A DNA stretch of 32,513 nucleotides from Candidatus Latescibacterota bacterium (GCA_018335915.1 JAGXRL010000047.1:1-32513), one strand, 5' to 3'; shown: positions 9,390-17,394, counted from the stretch's first letter. Translations and numbers: made by a program. Notes: generated by a model not told the origin, from the sequence alone.

Positions 9390-12212
9390 ATGCCAATAGC
9401 TTTAGATAATCCTATTATTAATGATCCGTTTGAAGAACCAATGAATTATTGGGAGTATCGTGAGGGTCAACCATATTTAAAAGAAGGACGGAGACCAGCA
9501 GGTTATTATTTTCGTCCACGAACAAGACCAGAGATGGGTGCGGTTGCAGAAGAAGATTTTATTGAACTTACAACCGTTAATGAAATAAGAAAACGTATCA
9601 ATGAATGGCGAAGTTCTGGCTATCAAGGTGCAACAAGAATAACAAGAGAACTTTTGGAACACTGGAATAGTTCAGAACGAGAACGACGGTTATTCTTCTG
9701 TCAGAAAGAGGCGGTTGAAACTATTATCTGGTTACATGAAGCTCCAGCATATCTTAGACAAGGAATAGAAATTCCTTTTGATGAACCGATTGACCCAATA
9801 AGCTTGAAAAAGAATTATAAAGGATTACAACGATATGCCTGCAAGATGGCAACAGGAAGTGGAAAAACGGTAGTAATGGCTATGCTTATTTCATGGTCTG
9901 TAATTAATAAAGTTGCTAATCCAAAAGATATTAGATTTTCGGACGCGATACTTATCGTATGTCCCAATCTCACAATCAAAGAAAGATTACAGGTATTAAA
10001 ACCGTCACACCTAAAGAATTACTACGATTATTTTGAGCTTGTACCATCTTCTTTAAGAAGTCATCTTGAAAAAGGTAAATTTTTAATTACAAATTGGCAT
10101 TTATTTTTACCAGAGGATGATACTGGGAAACATAGTGTTGTGCAGAGAGGTGAAGAGAGTGATAAAGCATTTGGTAATCGTGTTCTTAGAGACTTGGGTA
10201 CAAAAGAAAATATATTAGTTATTAATGACGAATCTCATCATGCATATCGACCAGCAATTAGAGAAACAGAAAAACAGGTATTATTTAAGGAATTGACTTC
10301 AGACCAAAGTAATAAATTACAGGAGGAAGAACTTGAAGCAACAATTTGGGTCGGTGGGTTAGATAAGGTAAACGCAATTAGGAAAATAAATTTTTGCCTT
10401 GATTTATCTGCTACACCATTTTATTTAAAAGGCGTAGGTTACGAAGAAGGAAAACCTTTTCCTTGGACTGTGTCAGATTTTGGGTTAGTTGATGCAATTG
10501 AATGCGGCATCGTAAAGATTCCGAGAGTGCCGGTTGATGATAATACCGGCTTACCAGAACCAAAGTATTTCAGATTATGGGAAAGGATAATGCAGGCGTT
10601 ACCTTTAAGCGAAAGAGCATCAGGAAAACGAAAAGCAAAACCTGAATCAGTTTATCGTGAAGCAGAAGATGCTTTAATAACTTTAGCATCAGAATGGAAA
10701 AAAAAGGTAAATGAATTTAAGGAACAAAATTATCCTTTTCCACCGGCATTGATTATAGTTTGTGATAATACTAAATTAGCAGAATATGTTGCTGAAAATA
10801 TCATAAATGGTCAAGCAATCTCGGAATTCAAGAATCTCCCGAATAAAGAAGTTACGATGAGAATTGATACGAGACTATTGGAAAAAGCAGAAAGCGTTGT
10901 TGAGGGAATGACAAGAGAAAAGGCAGCTGATTACTTAAGAAAGAAATTAGCTACGGTTGGAAAAACTGAATGGGAAGGTGAAGGAACACCGCCGGGCAAA
11001 GATATAAGATGTGTTGTATCAGTTGGAATGATTAACGAAGGATGGGATGCTCAAAATGTAACTCAAATTTTAGGATTACGTGCTTTTACTTCTCAACTTC
11101 TCTGTGAACAAGTCGTCGGCAGAGGTCTAAGAAGAACACAATACGATGATTTTACTGTTGCAGAATATTGTGATGTTTACGGTGTACCTTTTGAGGTTAT
11201 TCCAGTTAAGAAAAGTAGTAAAAAAAGACCTGAACCACCAAAACCATTAACATTGATAAAAGCACTACCAGAAAGAAAAGAATTAGAAATTAGATTCCCA
11301 AGAGTGGAAGGATATGTATTTGATGTGCGTTATCGAATAAAAGCAGATATTGATAGTATACCAAAGATGACTATTGATCCTTCTAAAGCACCAACCGAAG
11401 TGAAAGTAAAGGATGCAGTAGGATATAAAATTGGTCGTCCTGACCGACTTGGTCCTGGAAAAGAAGTTACTCATGATAGAAACCCATTTTATAAAGATAA
11501 ACGGTTACAAGCAACGGTATATGAAATTGCAAGCCAAATTACAAAGAATTTAAAGCCAAATTCATTTGACCCAGAATCTCGTCAATATATATTCCCGCAA
11601 GTATTAAATATTGTTTGGTTATTTTTGAATCAGAGGGTCAATTTTGTTGATGCACCACCTCAAGAAGTTGCCTTAAGAAGATATTTAGATTTGATTGTGG
11701 AACGATTATCATCGATTATTGAACCAGATACTGAATCAGGTGAACATCCATTGTTACCAATACTTGAAAGATTTCGGCGAGTAGGTTCGACCGCAGAAGT
11801 TCTATTTAGGACATCTCGTATTTGTCATGCTACAATTAAAAGTCATATAAGTCATGTAGTAACTGACACAATGCAATGGGAACATGCAGTTGGATATCAA
11901 TTAGAATCAATTCAAGAAGTTGTTTCTTACGCTAGAAATGACCATCTCGGATTTACGATTCAATATGAATATCAGGGGCATACACATCCCTATACACCTG
12001 ATTTTCTTATTAGATTAAAGAAAAAAGATAGTTCCAATATAATGCTTATTTTAGAAGTTAAAGGATTCGAATCAGAACAGGATAGGCAAAAGGAAACAGG
12101 TGCTATGAGATGGATATCAGCAGTGAACTATTATAAAGAATTTGGAAAATGGGCATATCTTATCTGTAGAAATCCTTGGAAATTGAAACAGGAAATAAAT
12201 AAGTTACTTTAG
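9390..12212 (+). CDS. Type III restriction enzyme subunit (Res), SF2 helicase plus endonuclease
   Basis: Walker A ACKMATGSGKTVVMAMLISW, DEAD-box variant INDESHHAYRP, motif VI QVVGRGLRR, C-terminal PD-(D/E)xK-like TPDFLIRLKKKDSSNIMLILEVKGFE. Confidence 0.9.
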   Translation: MPIALDNPIINDPFEEPMNYWEYREGQPYLKEGRRPAGYYFRPRTRPEMGAVAEEDFIELTTVNEIRKRINEWRSSGYQGATRITRELLEHWNSSERERRLFFCQKEAVETIIWLHEAPAYLRQGIEIPFDEPIDPISLKKNYKGLQRYACKMATGSGKTVVMAMLISWSVINKVANPKDIRFSDAILIVCPNLTIKERLQVLKPSHLKNYYDYFELVPSSLRSHLEKGKFLITNWHLFLPEDDTGKHSVVQRGEESDKAFGNRVLRDLGTKENILVINDESHHAYRPAIRETEKQVLFKELTSDQSNKLQEEELEATIWVGGLDKVNAIRKINFCLDLSATPFYLKGVGYEEGKPFPWTVSDFGLVDAIECGIVKIPRVPVDDNTGLPEPKYFRLWERIMQALPLSERASGKRKAKPESVYREAEDALITLASEWKKKVNEFKEQNYPFPPALIIVCDNTKLAEYVAENIINGQAISEFKNLPNKEVTMRIDTRLLEKAESVVEGMTREKAADYLRKKLATVGKTEWEGEGTPPGKDIRCVVSVGMINEGWDAQNVTQILGLRAFTSQLLCEQVVGRGLRRTQYDDFTVAEYCDVYGVPFEVIPVKKSSKKRPEPPKPLTLIKALPERKELEIRFPRVEGYVFDVRYRIKADIDSIPKMTIDPSKAPTEVKVKDAVGYKIGRPDRLGPGKEVTHDRNPFYKDKRLQATVYEIASQITKNLKPNSFDPESRQYIFPQVLNIVWLFLNQRVNFVDAPPQEVALRRYLDLIVERLSSIIEPDTESGEHPLLPILERFRRVGSTAEVLFRTSRICHATIKSHISHVVTDTMQWEHAVGYQLESIQEVVSYARNDHLGFTIQYEYQGHTHPYTPDFLIRLKKKDSSNIMLILEVKGFESEQDRQKETGAMRWISAVNYYKEFGKWAYLICRNPWKLKQEINKLL

Positions 12213-12229
12213 GATTTTATATATAAGTT

Positions 12230-12269
12230 AAGGAGACGGAAATGCAGTCAATCCGTCTCCTTTTTTTAG
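12230..12269 (+). terminator. Rho-independent terminator of the Type III RM operon
   Basis: AAGGAGACGGA-aatgcagtcaa-TCCGTCTCCTT followed by a T run. Confidence 0.9.
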
Positions 12270-12299
12270 GCACTATGCGTTATGTATGAATAATAACGC

Positions 12300-12671
12300 T
12301 TATGGAGTCGGTGCGGCTAATGCGAAGACGGTGTTGCGGATGCGTTCCAGGATATCCCGGTCAAGTCCGCGTGCTACCCACTTGTTGAGTAATACGTCAA
12401 TCGTATTGAGTAATTGTGCGCCTGTGAATTTGTTCGCATTTTTCCATGCTTCGCGTCCGAAATTAATATAGAAAGAGTTAAGAATCGTCGGTGTGCCGGC
12501 TTCAGCTAAGATGAGTTTGACTTCGTTTTCAACAGTTTCGAGCTGCGGAAAGATTGTCGAGAGTTGTTCACGCATTTTATCTTTATAACCAGATAGTTTT
12601 GTAGATAGAACATCGCCTGAGAACATCGCATCCCATTTGTCGAGTCTTCGACCAGATGGTCTTACTGCCAT
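12300..12671 (-). CDS. Small protein of unknown function (123 aa)
   Basis: MAVRPSGRRLDKWDAMFSGDVLSTKLSGYKDK...; strong SD GGAGGTGA before ATG 12671; protein-like composition; family not recognised. Confidence 0.7.
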   Translation of the reverse strand: MAVRPSGRRLDKWDAMFSGDVLSTKLSGYKDKMREQLSTIFPQLETVENEVKLILAEAGTPTILNSFYINFGREAWKNANKFTGAQLLNTIDVLLNKWVARGLDRDILERIRNTVFALAAPTP

Positions 12672-12677
12672 AGTAAA

Positions 12678-12834
12678 TCACCTCCATTCTTCGCCATCCA
12701 TCAATACCAATTCAAAGCCACTCTTAGAAATATACAAACCCTCGATCCCCTCTTTTTTAAAATCTTATGGAATAAAGTGCCGTATTGATCATCAGAGTTT
12801 TTCTGAACTACTGCCAGTATTGACTTTTAGGCAT
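12678..12834 (-). pseudogene. Apparently frameshifted ~52-aa ORF immediately upstream of the 123-aa gene
   Basis: Adding one A at each of two A runs (minus strand) gives MPKKSILAVVQKNSDDQYGTLFHKILKKEGIEGLYISKSGFELVLMDGEEWR*, with the stop TGA inside the next gene's SD. Confidence 0.5.
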
Positions 12835-12971
12835 ATATTTTTTTGTTTAGTTTTTATATATTAAATAATTCAGATTTCATACGAATTTAAAACTTCAGTA
12901 TTGAGAACGATGATTGAGCTATTGCTCATCCGAACGATTAAAGTACCCATATTTTCAAAGAACGGTTATTG

Positions 12972-13550
12972 TTAATTCAATTTTTTATGCTTGGTTATTT
13001 CATAATAAACTCCTCTTGCTTTTTTCCGTGCTCTGCTAAGAATGTGTTTAATTGCGTTTTCTGTTTTTCCTATTTTTTGTCCGATTTCTGAACAAGTATA
13101 TCCATCGTTGTGTAATAATAGGACATCTTTATATTGTGGTGGTAATTCAGTTAAAATACGGTTAACCAGTTGTCTGGTTTTAATTTGCTGATAGATAACT
13201 TGTGGGGCATGAACATAGTCAATTGGTTCAGTTATAGATGTTTCTATGTCATTATTCATTTGGTATTCCGCTTTGTTGTAATAATGTAATTTTCCATTAT
13301 GCATATCATAACAAACATTTCTGGTTGCTGTGCTTAACCATGTATAAAATGCTGGCTGTTTGATAGTATGTTTGTATTTTAGAAATCTGACAAATGTTTC
13401 TGAAACCGCTTCTTTCGCATCGGTTGAATTAAGTAGTATTGAATATGCTTGATAATAAAGCGGTAGACTGTAAGTTTTATATATTTCAGTGATTGCCTGT
13501 TTGTCATCGTTTTTTACTCTTTCTAAGAGTTTATTGTCTAATTTAATCAT
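12972..13550 (-). CDS. Sigma-70 family (ECF-like) RNA polymerase sigma factor
   Basis: Region 2: KEAVSETFVRFLKYKHTIKQPAFYTWLSTATRNVCYD; region 4: LTELPPQYKDVLLLHNDGYTCSEIGQKIGKTENAIKHILSRARKKAR. Confidence 0.9.
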   Translation of the reverse strand: MIKLDNKLLERVKNDDKQAITEIYKTYSLPLYYQAYSILLNSTDAKEAVSETFVRFLKYKHTIKQPAFYTWLSTATRNVCYDMHNGKLHYYNKAEYQMNNDIETSITEPIDYVHAPQVIYQQIKTRQLVNRILTELPPQYKDVLLLHNDGYTCSEIGQKIGKTENAIKHILSRARKKARGVYYEITKHKKLN

Positions 13551-13593
13551 TTATAAAATAAACCTCCTTTTTTATGATTTTTGTTTTCTTCAT
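13543..13593 (-). CDS. Candidate 16-aa leader peptide MKKTKIIKKEVYFIND overlapping the sigma-factor start
   Basis: AAGGAGGTAATTAT-ATG; stop TAA at 13545-13543 lies within the first codons of the sigma gene in another frame; a second AGGAGG for sigma lies inside the leader ORF. Confidence 0.5.
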   Translation of the reverse strand: MKKTKIIKKEVYFIND

Positions 13594-13651
13594 ATAATTA
13601 CCTCCTTTTTTATAGTTTAACATATTTTTTAATATTTTTAATGATTAACCA

Positions 13652-13695
13652 CCCCCACCCCCTTATCATAAACACCCCTTCATTCCCCCTCCCCC
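13652..13695 (-). other. G-quadruplex-capable tract on the minus strand
   Basis: Minus strand GGGGGAGGGGGAATGAAGGGGTGTTTATGATAAGGGGGTGGGGG: five runs of 4-5 G. Confidence 0.6.
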
Positions 13696-13830
13696 TCAAA
13701 CCATACTTTAAAAAGATAAACATAAGTAAGTCATTATTTAGACTCTTTTTTTCATAAAAAGGTGCCTCTTTTTTAAAATTATTTTTATAATTTTTCATAT
13801 GCATAATTATAGATGTATATCATCGTAATG

Positions 13831-13870
13831 TCATATGCTAATATATGCTAAAATATACTAATATATCATA
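13831..13870. repeat. Four 10-bp tandem imperfect repeats
   Basis: TCATATGCTA / ATATATGCTA / AAATATACTA / ATATATCATA in exact 10-bp register. Confidence 0.7.
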
Positions 13871-14266
13871 TTTTACGTTTCGATGTATATAAAAACACTC
13901 TTTAACATATAATTTTTCAATTTTGCAAGAAAATACTGCTAATTTTATGAAATAGTTCTGGTAATGAATCTGGGAATAGGTTTCCCAATGGATTGAGGAA
14001 TGGTTATAGCAATAACTTTGACAACTGTTTCGGTATCGGTTTGCATAAATAATGGTGAATTTGTATTGGATACTTATTAGGTATTGAATGCAGAAATTAA
14101 TTAGGTAAGCATGCTGGGAGCACCCCCGGTAATAATTCCCTATATTGTGCCGGGCAGGCGGATTACAAGCCATCCGCACGCCCCTTGCGCCGACTGTCTT
14201 TTTATAAAAACTTTTATACCCGATTAAATCAGGACTAACTTTCTCATAGAACGAGATTAATAACAT
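13838..14266 (-). CDS. Uncertain ORF (142 aa) of unknown function with good SD
   Basis: GGAGGTAATT-ATG at 14266, in frame with the track ORF 13838..14290; composition atypical for a folded protein, so coding status is doubtful. Confidence 0.25.
   Translation of the reverse strand: MLLISFYEKVSPDLIGYKSFYKKTVGARGVRMACNPPARHNIGNYYRGCSQHAYLINFCIQYLISIQYKFTIIYANRYRNSCQSYCYNHSSIHWETYSQIHYQNYFIKLAVFSCKIEKLYVKECFYIHRNVKYDILVYFSIY
13954..14037. repeat. Degenerate 12-bp tandem repeats (about 5-7 units)
   Basis: Plus strand AGTTCTGGTAAT GAATCTGGGAAT AGGTTTCCCAAT GGATTGAGGAAT GGTTATAGCAAT (then AACTTTGACAAC TGTTTCGGTATC). Confidence 0.5.
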
Positions 14267-14281
14267 AATTACCTCCAAATC

Positions 14282-14299
14282 TGACGACATTAATCGTCA
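14282..14299. promoter_or_regulatory. Inverted repeat TGACGA-N6-TCGTCA, candidate operator
   Basis: Perfect 6-bp arms in the putative leader of the 14266 minus-strand ORF. Confidence 0.45.
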
Positions 14300-14366
14300 A
14301 AGGTTAATTTTTTAATCTCCATCTACGATTTACTAATCAATCTGCATCTGTCCCTCAACTATATAA

Positions 14367-14394
14367 AGTTTAATATAGGAACTCGCGGTGTCAA
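14367..14394 (-). promoter_or_regulatory. Candidate minus-strand promoter TTGACA-16-TAAACT for the cryptic locus
   Basis: -35 at 14394-14389, -10 at 14372-14367. Confidence 0.5.
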
Positions 14395-14562
14395 GTGTTT
14401 GGACCAAAAAATTTTATTTTATCAAATCTAATTATAGGACTTAGAAGTCTAACATCAATAGAAATTAGTAAAAACTAATTGAAATTTATTGTAATTATAA
14501 AGAAGAGCTTCCGGCTTAAGTCCAAAATGACATTTGTGCCATTTGTTCTTAACTCGAATTCC

Positions 14563-14591
14563 TTGACAGACCAGAAACTTAATTGTATTAT
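14563..14591 (+). promoter_or_regulatory. Promoter TTGACA-17-TATTAT for the DASS-family transporter
   Basis: -35 14563-14568, -10 14586-14591. Confidence 0.65.
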
Positions 14592-14617
14592 GAAATTGAT
14601 TTGTAATTATCCAGGTA

Positions 14618-16018
14618 ATGAGAGCGGCTGCATTCAGTTGCCCTTGTAAGTTAAATATAGACGACGAATCAATGAATAAAAATATAACAAAAAAATTATT
14701 GTTAATCCTGCTTTTTTGTGTCATCGCTTATGTGGTTTATGTACTGCCCATTTCAAATATTTCCGAAGCGAGTAAAAGGACATTATGTATTTTAATAATT
14801 GCCGCACTATTCTGGGTGAGTGAAGTTGTGCCATTATATGTCACATCTTTCATAATTTTATTCTTACAGTCAATTTTTCTTACTAATCTGATGGGCGGTA
14901 ATTTCCGTATTTTTTTAGTGCCTTTCTTTGATTCAGTCATTGTTTTGTTTTTGGGCGGCTTGGTATTGGCTCAGGCACTCAAAAAATATGATTTAGATGA
15001 ATGGTTTGTGTTTGTGATTTTGAAAAGAGTTGGTAATAAGCCATATCGGGTTTTAATCGGACTTATGGCAGTTACCGCATTTTTATCAATGTGGATGTCC
15101 AATACCGCAACGACCGCATTAATGATTGGTTTGGTATTAGTTTTAACTCAGAACATTCCTTCGGATGACCCATTAATTCCTGCCCTTGCTTTGGGTATTC
15201 CGTTTGCCGCTAATATCGGGGGGCTGGCAACGCCGATTGGCACACCTCCCAATGCGCTGGCAATAAGTATTCTCCGAGCCAGAGGTATAAATATCTCATT
15301 TGTCGGCTGGACTGCGTTTGCTCTGCCTTTGACAATAATCTTATTTTTTATCATCTATTTTATCTTGCGCCTGAACTTTCGTCCGAAAATAGAGACGGTC
15401 AAACTAATCGAACAAAAATCAAACGGTTTTACCAAAGAACAGAAAATGGTGCTGGCAGTATTTGGACTCACTCTCTTAATGTGGTTAACTGCAGAACTGC
15501 ATAAAATACCGACCAGTATTGTATCTTTGATACCGGTGATTATTTTTTCGGGTTTTGGTTTACTCAAAGAAGAACATTTTGGCGGACTTGGCTGGGATAC
15601 TTTAATGTTGATGGGGGGCGGGTTATCTTTGGGTATGTCGATTGAAAAGAGCGGACTTTCGAGCTGGTTTGTGAGTCTGATTAATTTTCAGGCATTTCCG
15701 AATATTTTATTGTTAGCCATTCTTGCAATAATTACGATTCTTTTAACAAGTTTTATCTCAAATACCAGTGCTGCGGCAATCCTGTTACCGATTGCAGTCG
15801 GTTTAAGCAAAAAATCGGTTGATATGGCATTGATTGTCAGTATCTGTGCTTCGATTGCGATGATTCTGCCGGTCAGTACTCCGCCCAATGCGATTGCTTA
15901 TGGTTCGGGTCTGATTAAAATTAAAAATATGGTTAAATACGGCAGCATTATTGCCTTAGTATCCGCAATAATTGTGATATTTTTCACTAAAGCAATAGCA
16001 ATTTTATTTTTTAAGTAA
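14618..16018 (+). CDS. SLC13/DASS-family anion (sulfate/dicarboxylate) transporter; true start may be ATG 14672
   Basis: Two SNT...TPP motifs: SMWMSNTATTALM...GLATPIGTPPNALA and SFISNTSAAAILLP...MILPVSTPPNAIAYGSG; many hydrophobic segments. MNKNITKKLLLILL looks like the natural N-terminus. Confidence 0.9.
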   Translation: MRAAAFSCPCKLNIDDESMNKNITKKLLLILLFCVIAYVVYVLPISNISEASKRTLCILIIAALFWVSEVVPLYVTSFIILFLQSIFLTNLMGGNFRIFLVPFFDSVIVLFLGGLVLAQALKKYDLDEWFVFVILKRVGNKPYRVLIGLMAVTAFLSMWMSNTATTALMIGLVLVLTQNIPSDDPLIPALALGIPFAANIGGLATPIGTPPNALAISILRARGINISFVGWTAFALPLTIILFFIIYFILRLNFRPKIETVKLIEQKSNGFTKEQKMVLAVFGLTLLMWLTAELHKIPTSIVSLIPVIIFSGFGLLKEEHFGGLGWDTLMLMGGGLSLGMSIEKSGLSSWFVSLINFQAFPNILLLAILAIITILLTSFISNTSAAAILLPIAVGLSKKSVDMALIVSICASIAMILPVSTPPNAIAYGSGLIKIKNMVKYGSIIALVSAIIVIFFTKAIAILFFK

Positions 16019-16037
16019 TATGAAGAGGAGCTAAATC

Positions 16038-16400
16038 ATGGAAAATGCAAAGAAAGAAGCCTGTCCCAAATGTAATAGTGAAAATTTAATTAATTATGTG
16101 CATGTTAAGACGGGTGAACATATTCGGGTTTATGTCGAGTGTGCCGATTGTCATCATTATGTCGCTCGATATACCTTGTTGACTTACACTTCAGACAAAC
16201 CATACGAAGTCTTACTACGAAGATTAAAATGCCTGGAATATGCAAGCGGTAAGAAAGCTTTACGAGAACTGGAAGAATACTCGAAAAATATCGAGGCTGA
16301 GTTCAATCATATTAAATCACTCACTACAACCGAGCTGGCCAAAACTGTGGAAGATATGATTAAAGAAAAATATGAATTCGAGAGCTGCCAGGGGATTTAG
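16038..16400 (+). CDS. Zinc-ribbon-containing small protein of unknown function
   Basis: CPKCNSEN...CADCHHY two CxxC knuckles; helical C-terminus; SD GAGGAG upstream. Confidence 0.75.
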   Translation: MENAKKEACPKCNSENLINYVHVKTGEHIRVYVECADCHHYVARYTLLTYTSDKPYEVLLRRLKCLEYASGKKALRELEEYSKNIEAEFNHIKSLTTTELAKTVEDMIKEKYEFESCQGI

Positions 16401-16503
16401 TTGCAATTAGATTTGACCCGATATTTGTTATTGCAAACAGGATAGATTAGCTAACAGCGATTCTGACTTGAAATCATGACACGAAAAGCGAAGCCGGTAG
16501 GGA

Positions 16504-16531
16504 TTGACAGAGTAGAAATATTAAATATAAT
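16504..16531 (+). promoter_or_regulatory. Promoter TTGACA-16-TATAAT for tRNA-Arg
   Basis: Perfect consensus hexamers 12 nt upstream of the tRNA. Confidence 0.8.
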
Positions 16532-16542
16532 GTTACAGAGCA

Positions 16543-16616
16543 GCCCCTGTAGCTCAGTTGGAAAGAGTAACGGTTTCCTAAACCGTAGGTCGTGAGTTCG
16601 AATCTCACCAGGGGTA
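16543..16616 (+). tRNA. tRNA-Arg (anticodon CCT)
   Basis: Acceptor GCCCCTG/CAGGGGT, anticodon stem ACGGT-TTCCTAA-ACCGT, T-arm GTGAG-TTCGAAT-CTCAC; no encoded CCA. Confidence 0.93.
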
Positions 16617-16670
16617 GGTAAGACAATAAATGTCAGTAAAAATTTTACTAAGATAGAAAGGTATAAGAAA

Positions 16671-17345
16671 ATGCGTCATATTCATGAAGATAAATTTCAA
16701 GAATTCATTACTAAAATAGCATCATTATACTATCATCAAAGACAAAAATTCTTAATTGGTGTCGGTGTAATTGTTGTTGCAATCGTTGCAATTATTATTG
16801 GAGTTTCAAGTTCTGGTAAAGAAAACCCAGAGGTTCAACTGCGTTTTACCGAAGCACTGGGTATTTATTCAGTGGCACAAGTACCAGAACAGTTCGATGC
16901 AGCAGAAGAACTTTTTATCAACTTTACCCGTCGATTCGGACGGCATTATCTGTCCTCAAAAGCATACTTTTATCTTGGTAATATTTCTTATCAACGGGAA
17001 GATTATGACAAAGCACGCAGTCAGTTTGAAAAAGCATACGGCAAATTGAAGAATGACCAGGTGCTGGGACCGGCAACACTATTTGCAATCGGTAATTGCT
17101 ACGAAGAACAACAGAATTTTCGAAAAGCGGCTCAAGTCTACGAACAGGTTTATAATAAATACAGGAAACTTCCACTTGCCGCAGACGCTTTAATCGCAGC
17201 AGGTCGGTGCTACAAGACACTCAATGATTTCAATAGTGCTGAGCGTATTTACCAAAAAGCCGTCAAAGAACTGCCTGCCGGTGAAATGGCGGAGCAAGCA
17301 AAATCAGAACTTGCATATATCAATGCCATGAAAAATAAGTTCTGA
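16671..17345 (+). CDS. Membrane-anchored tetratricopeptide-repeat protein
   Basis: N-terminal TM (FLIGVGVIVVAIVAIIIGV) followed by TPR-like units (AYFYLGNISYQREDYDKARSQFEKAYGKL, AIGNCYEEQQNFRKAAQVYEQVYNKY). Confidence 0.85.
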   Translation: MRHIHEDKFQEFITKIASLYYHQRQKFLIGVGVIVVAIVAIIIGVSSSGKENPEVQLRFTEALGIYSVAQVPEQFDAAEELFINFTRRFGRHYLSSKAYFYLGNISYQREDYDKARSQFEKAYGKLKNDQVLGPATLFAIGNCYEEQQNFRKAAQVYEQVYNKYRKLPLAADALIAAGRCYKTLNDFNSAERIYQKAVKELPAGEMAEQAKSELAYINAMKNKF

Positions 17346-17394
17346 ATTCTGCTAATTTCTTTAAATAATAGTTAAATTTTAATATAAGCAACGA

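Noticed and set aside
12637-12864. 75-aa plus-strand ORF
   Set aside because: Overlaps the minus-strand reconstructed 52-aa ORF and the strong minus-strand SD; no plus-strand SD or promoter seen.
13610-13804. Track ORF of 64 aa on the minus strand
   Set aside because: Composition is driven by the G-tract and poly-A; no convincing SD or domain.
14100-14200. GC-rich block as SRP RNA, cobalamin riboswitch or group II intron domain V
   Set aside because: Lacks the diagnostic conserved segments of each (SRP GGAAGCAGCC apical loop, B12-box and L5 sequences, AGC/AY domain V hairpin). Left as unassigned.
12972-14290. Prophage or integrative element centred on the sigma factor
   Set aside because: No integrase, structural, replication or transposase genes and no clear direct-repeat ends; tRNA-Arg at 16543 shows no nearby duplicated 3' end that I could see.
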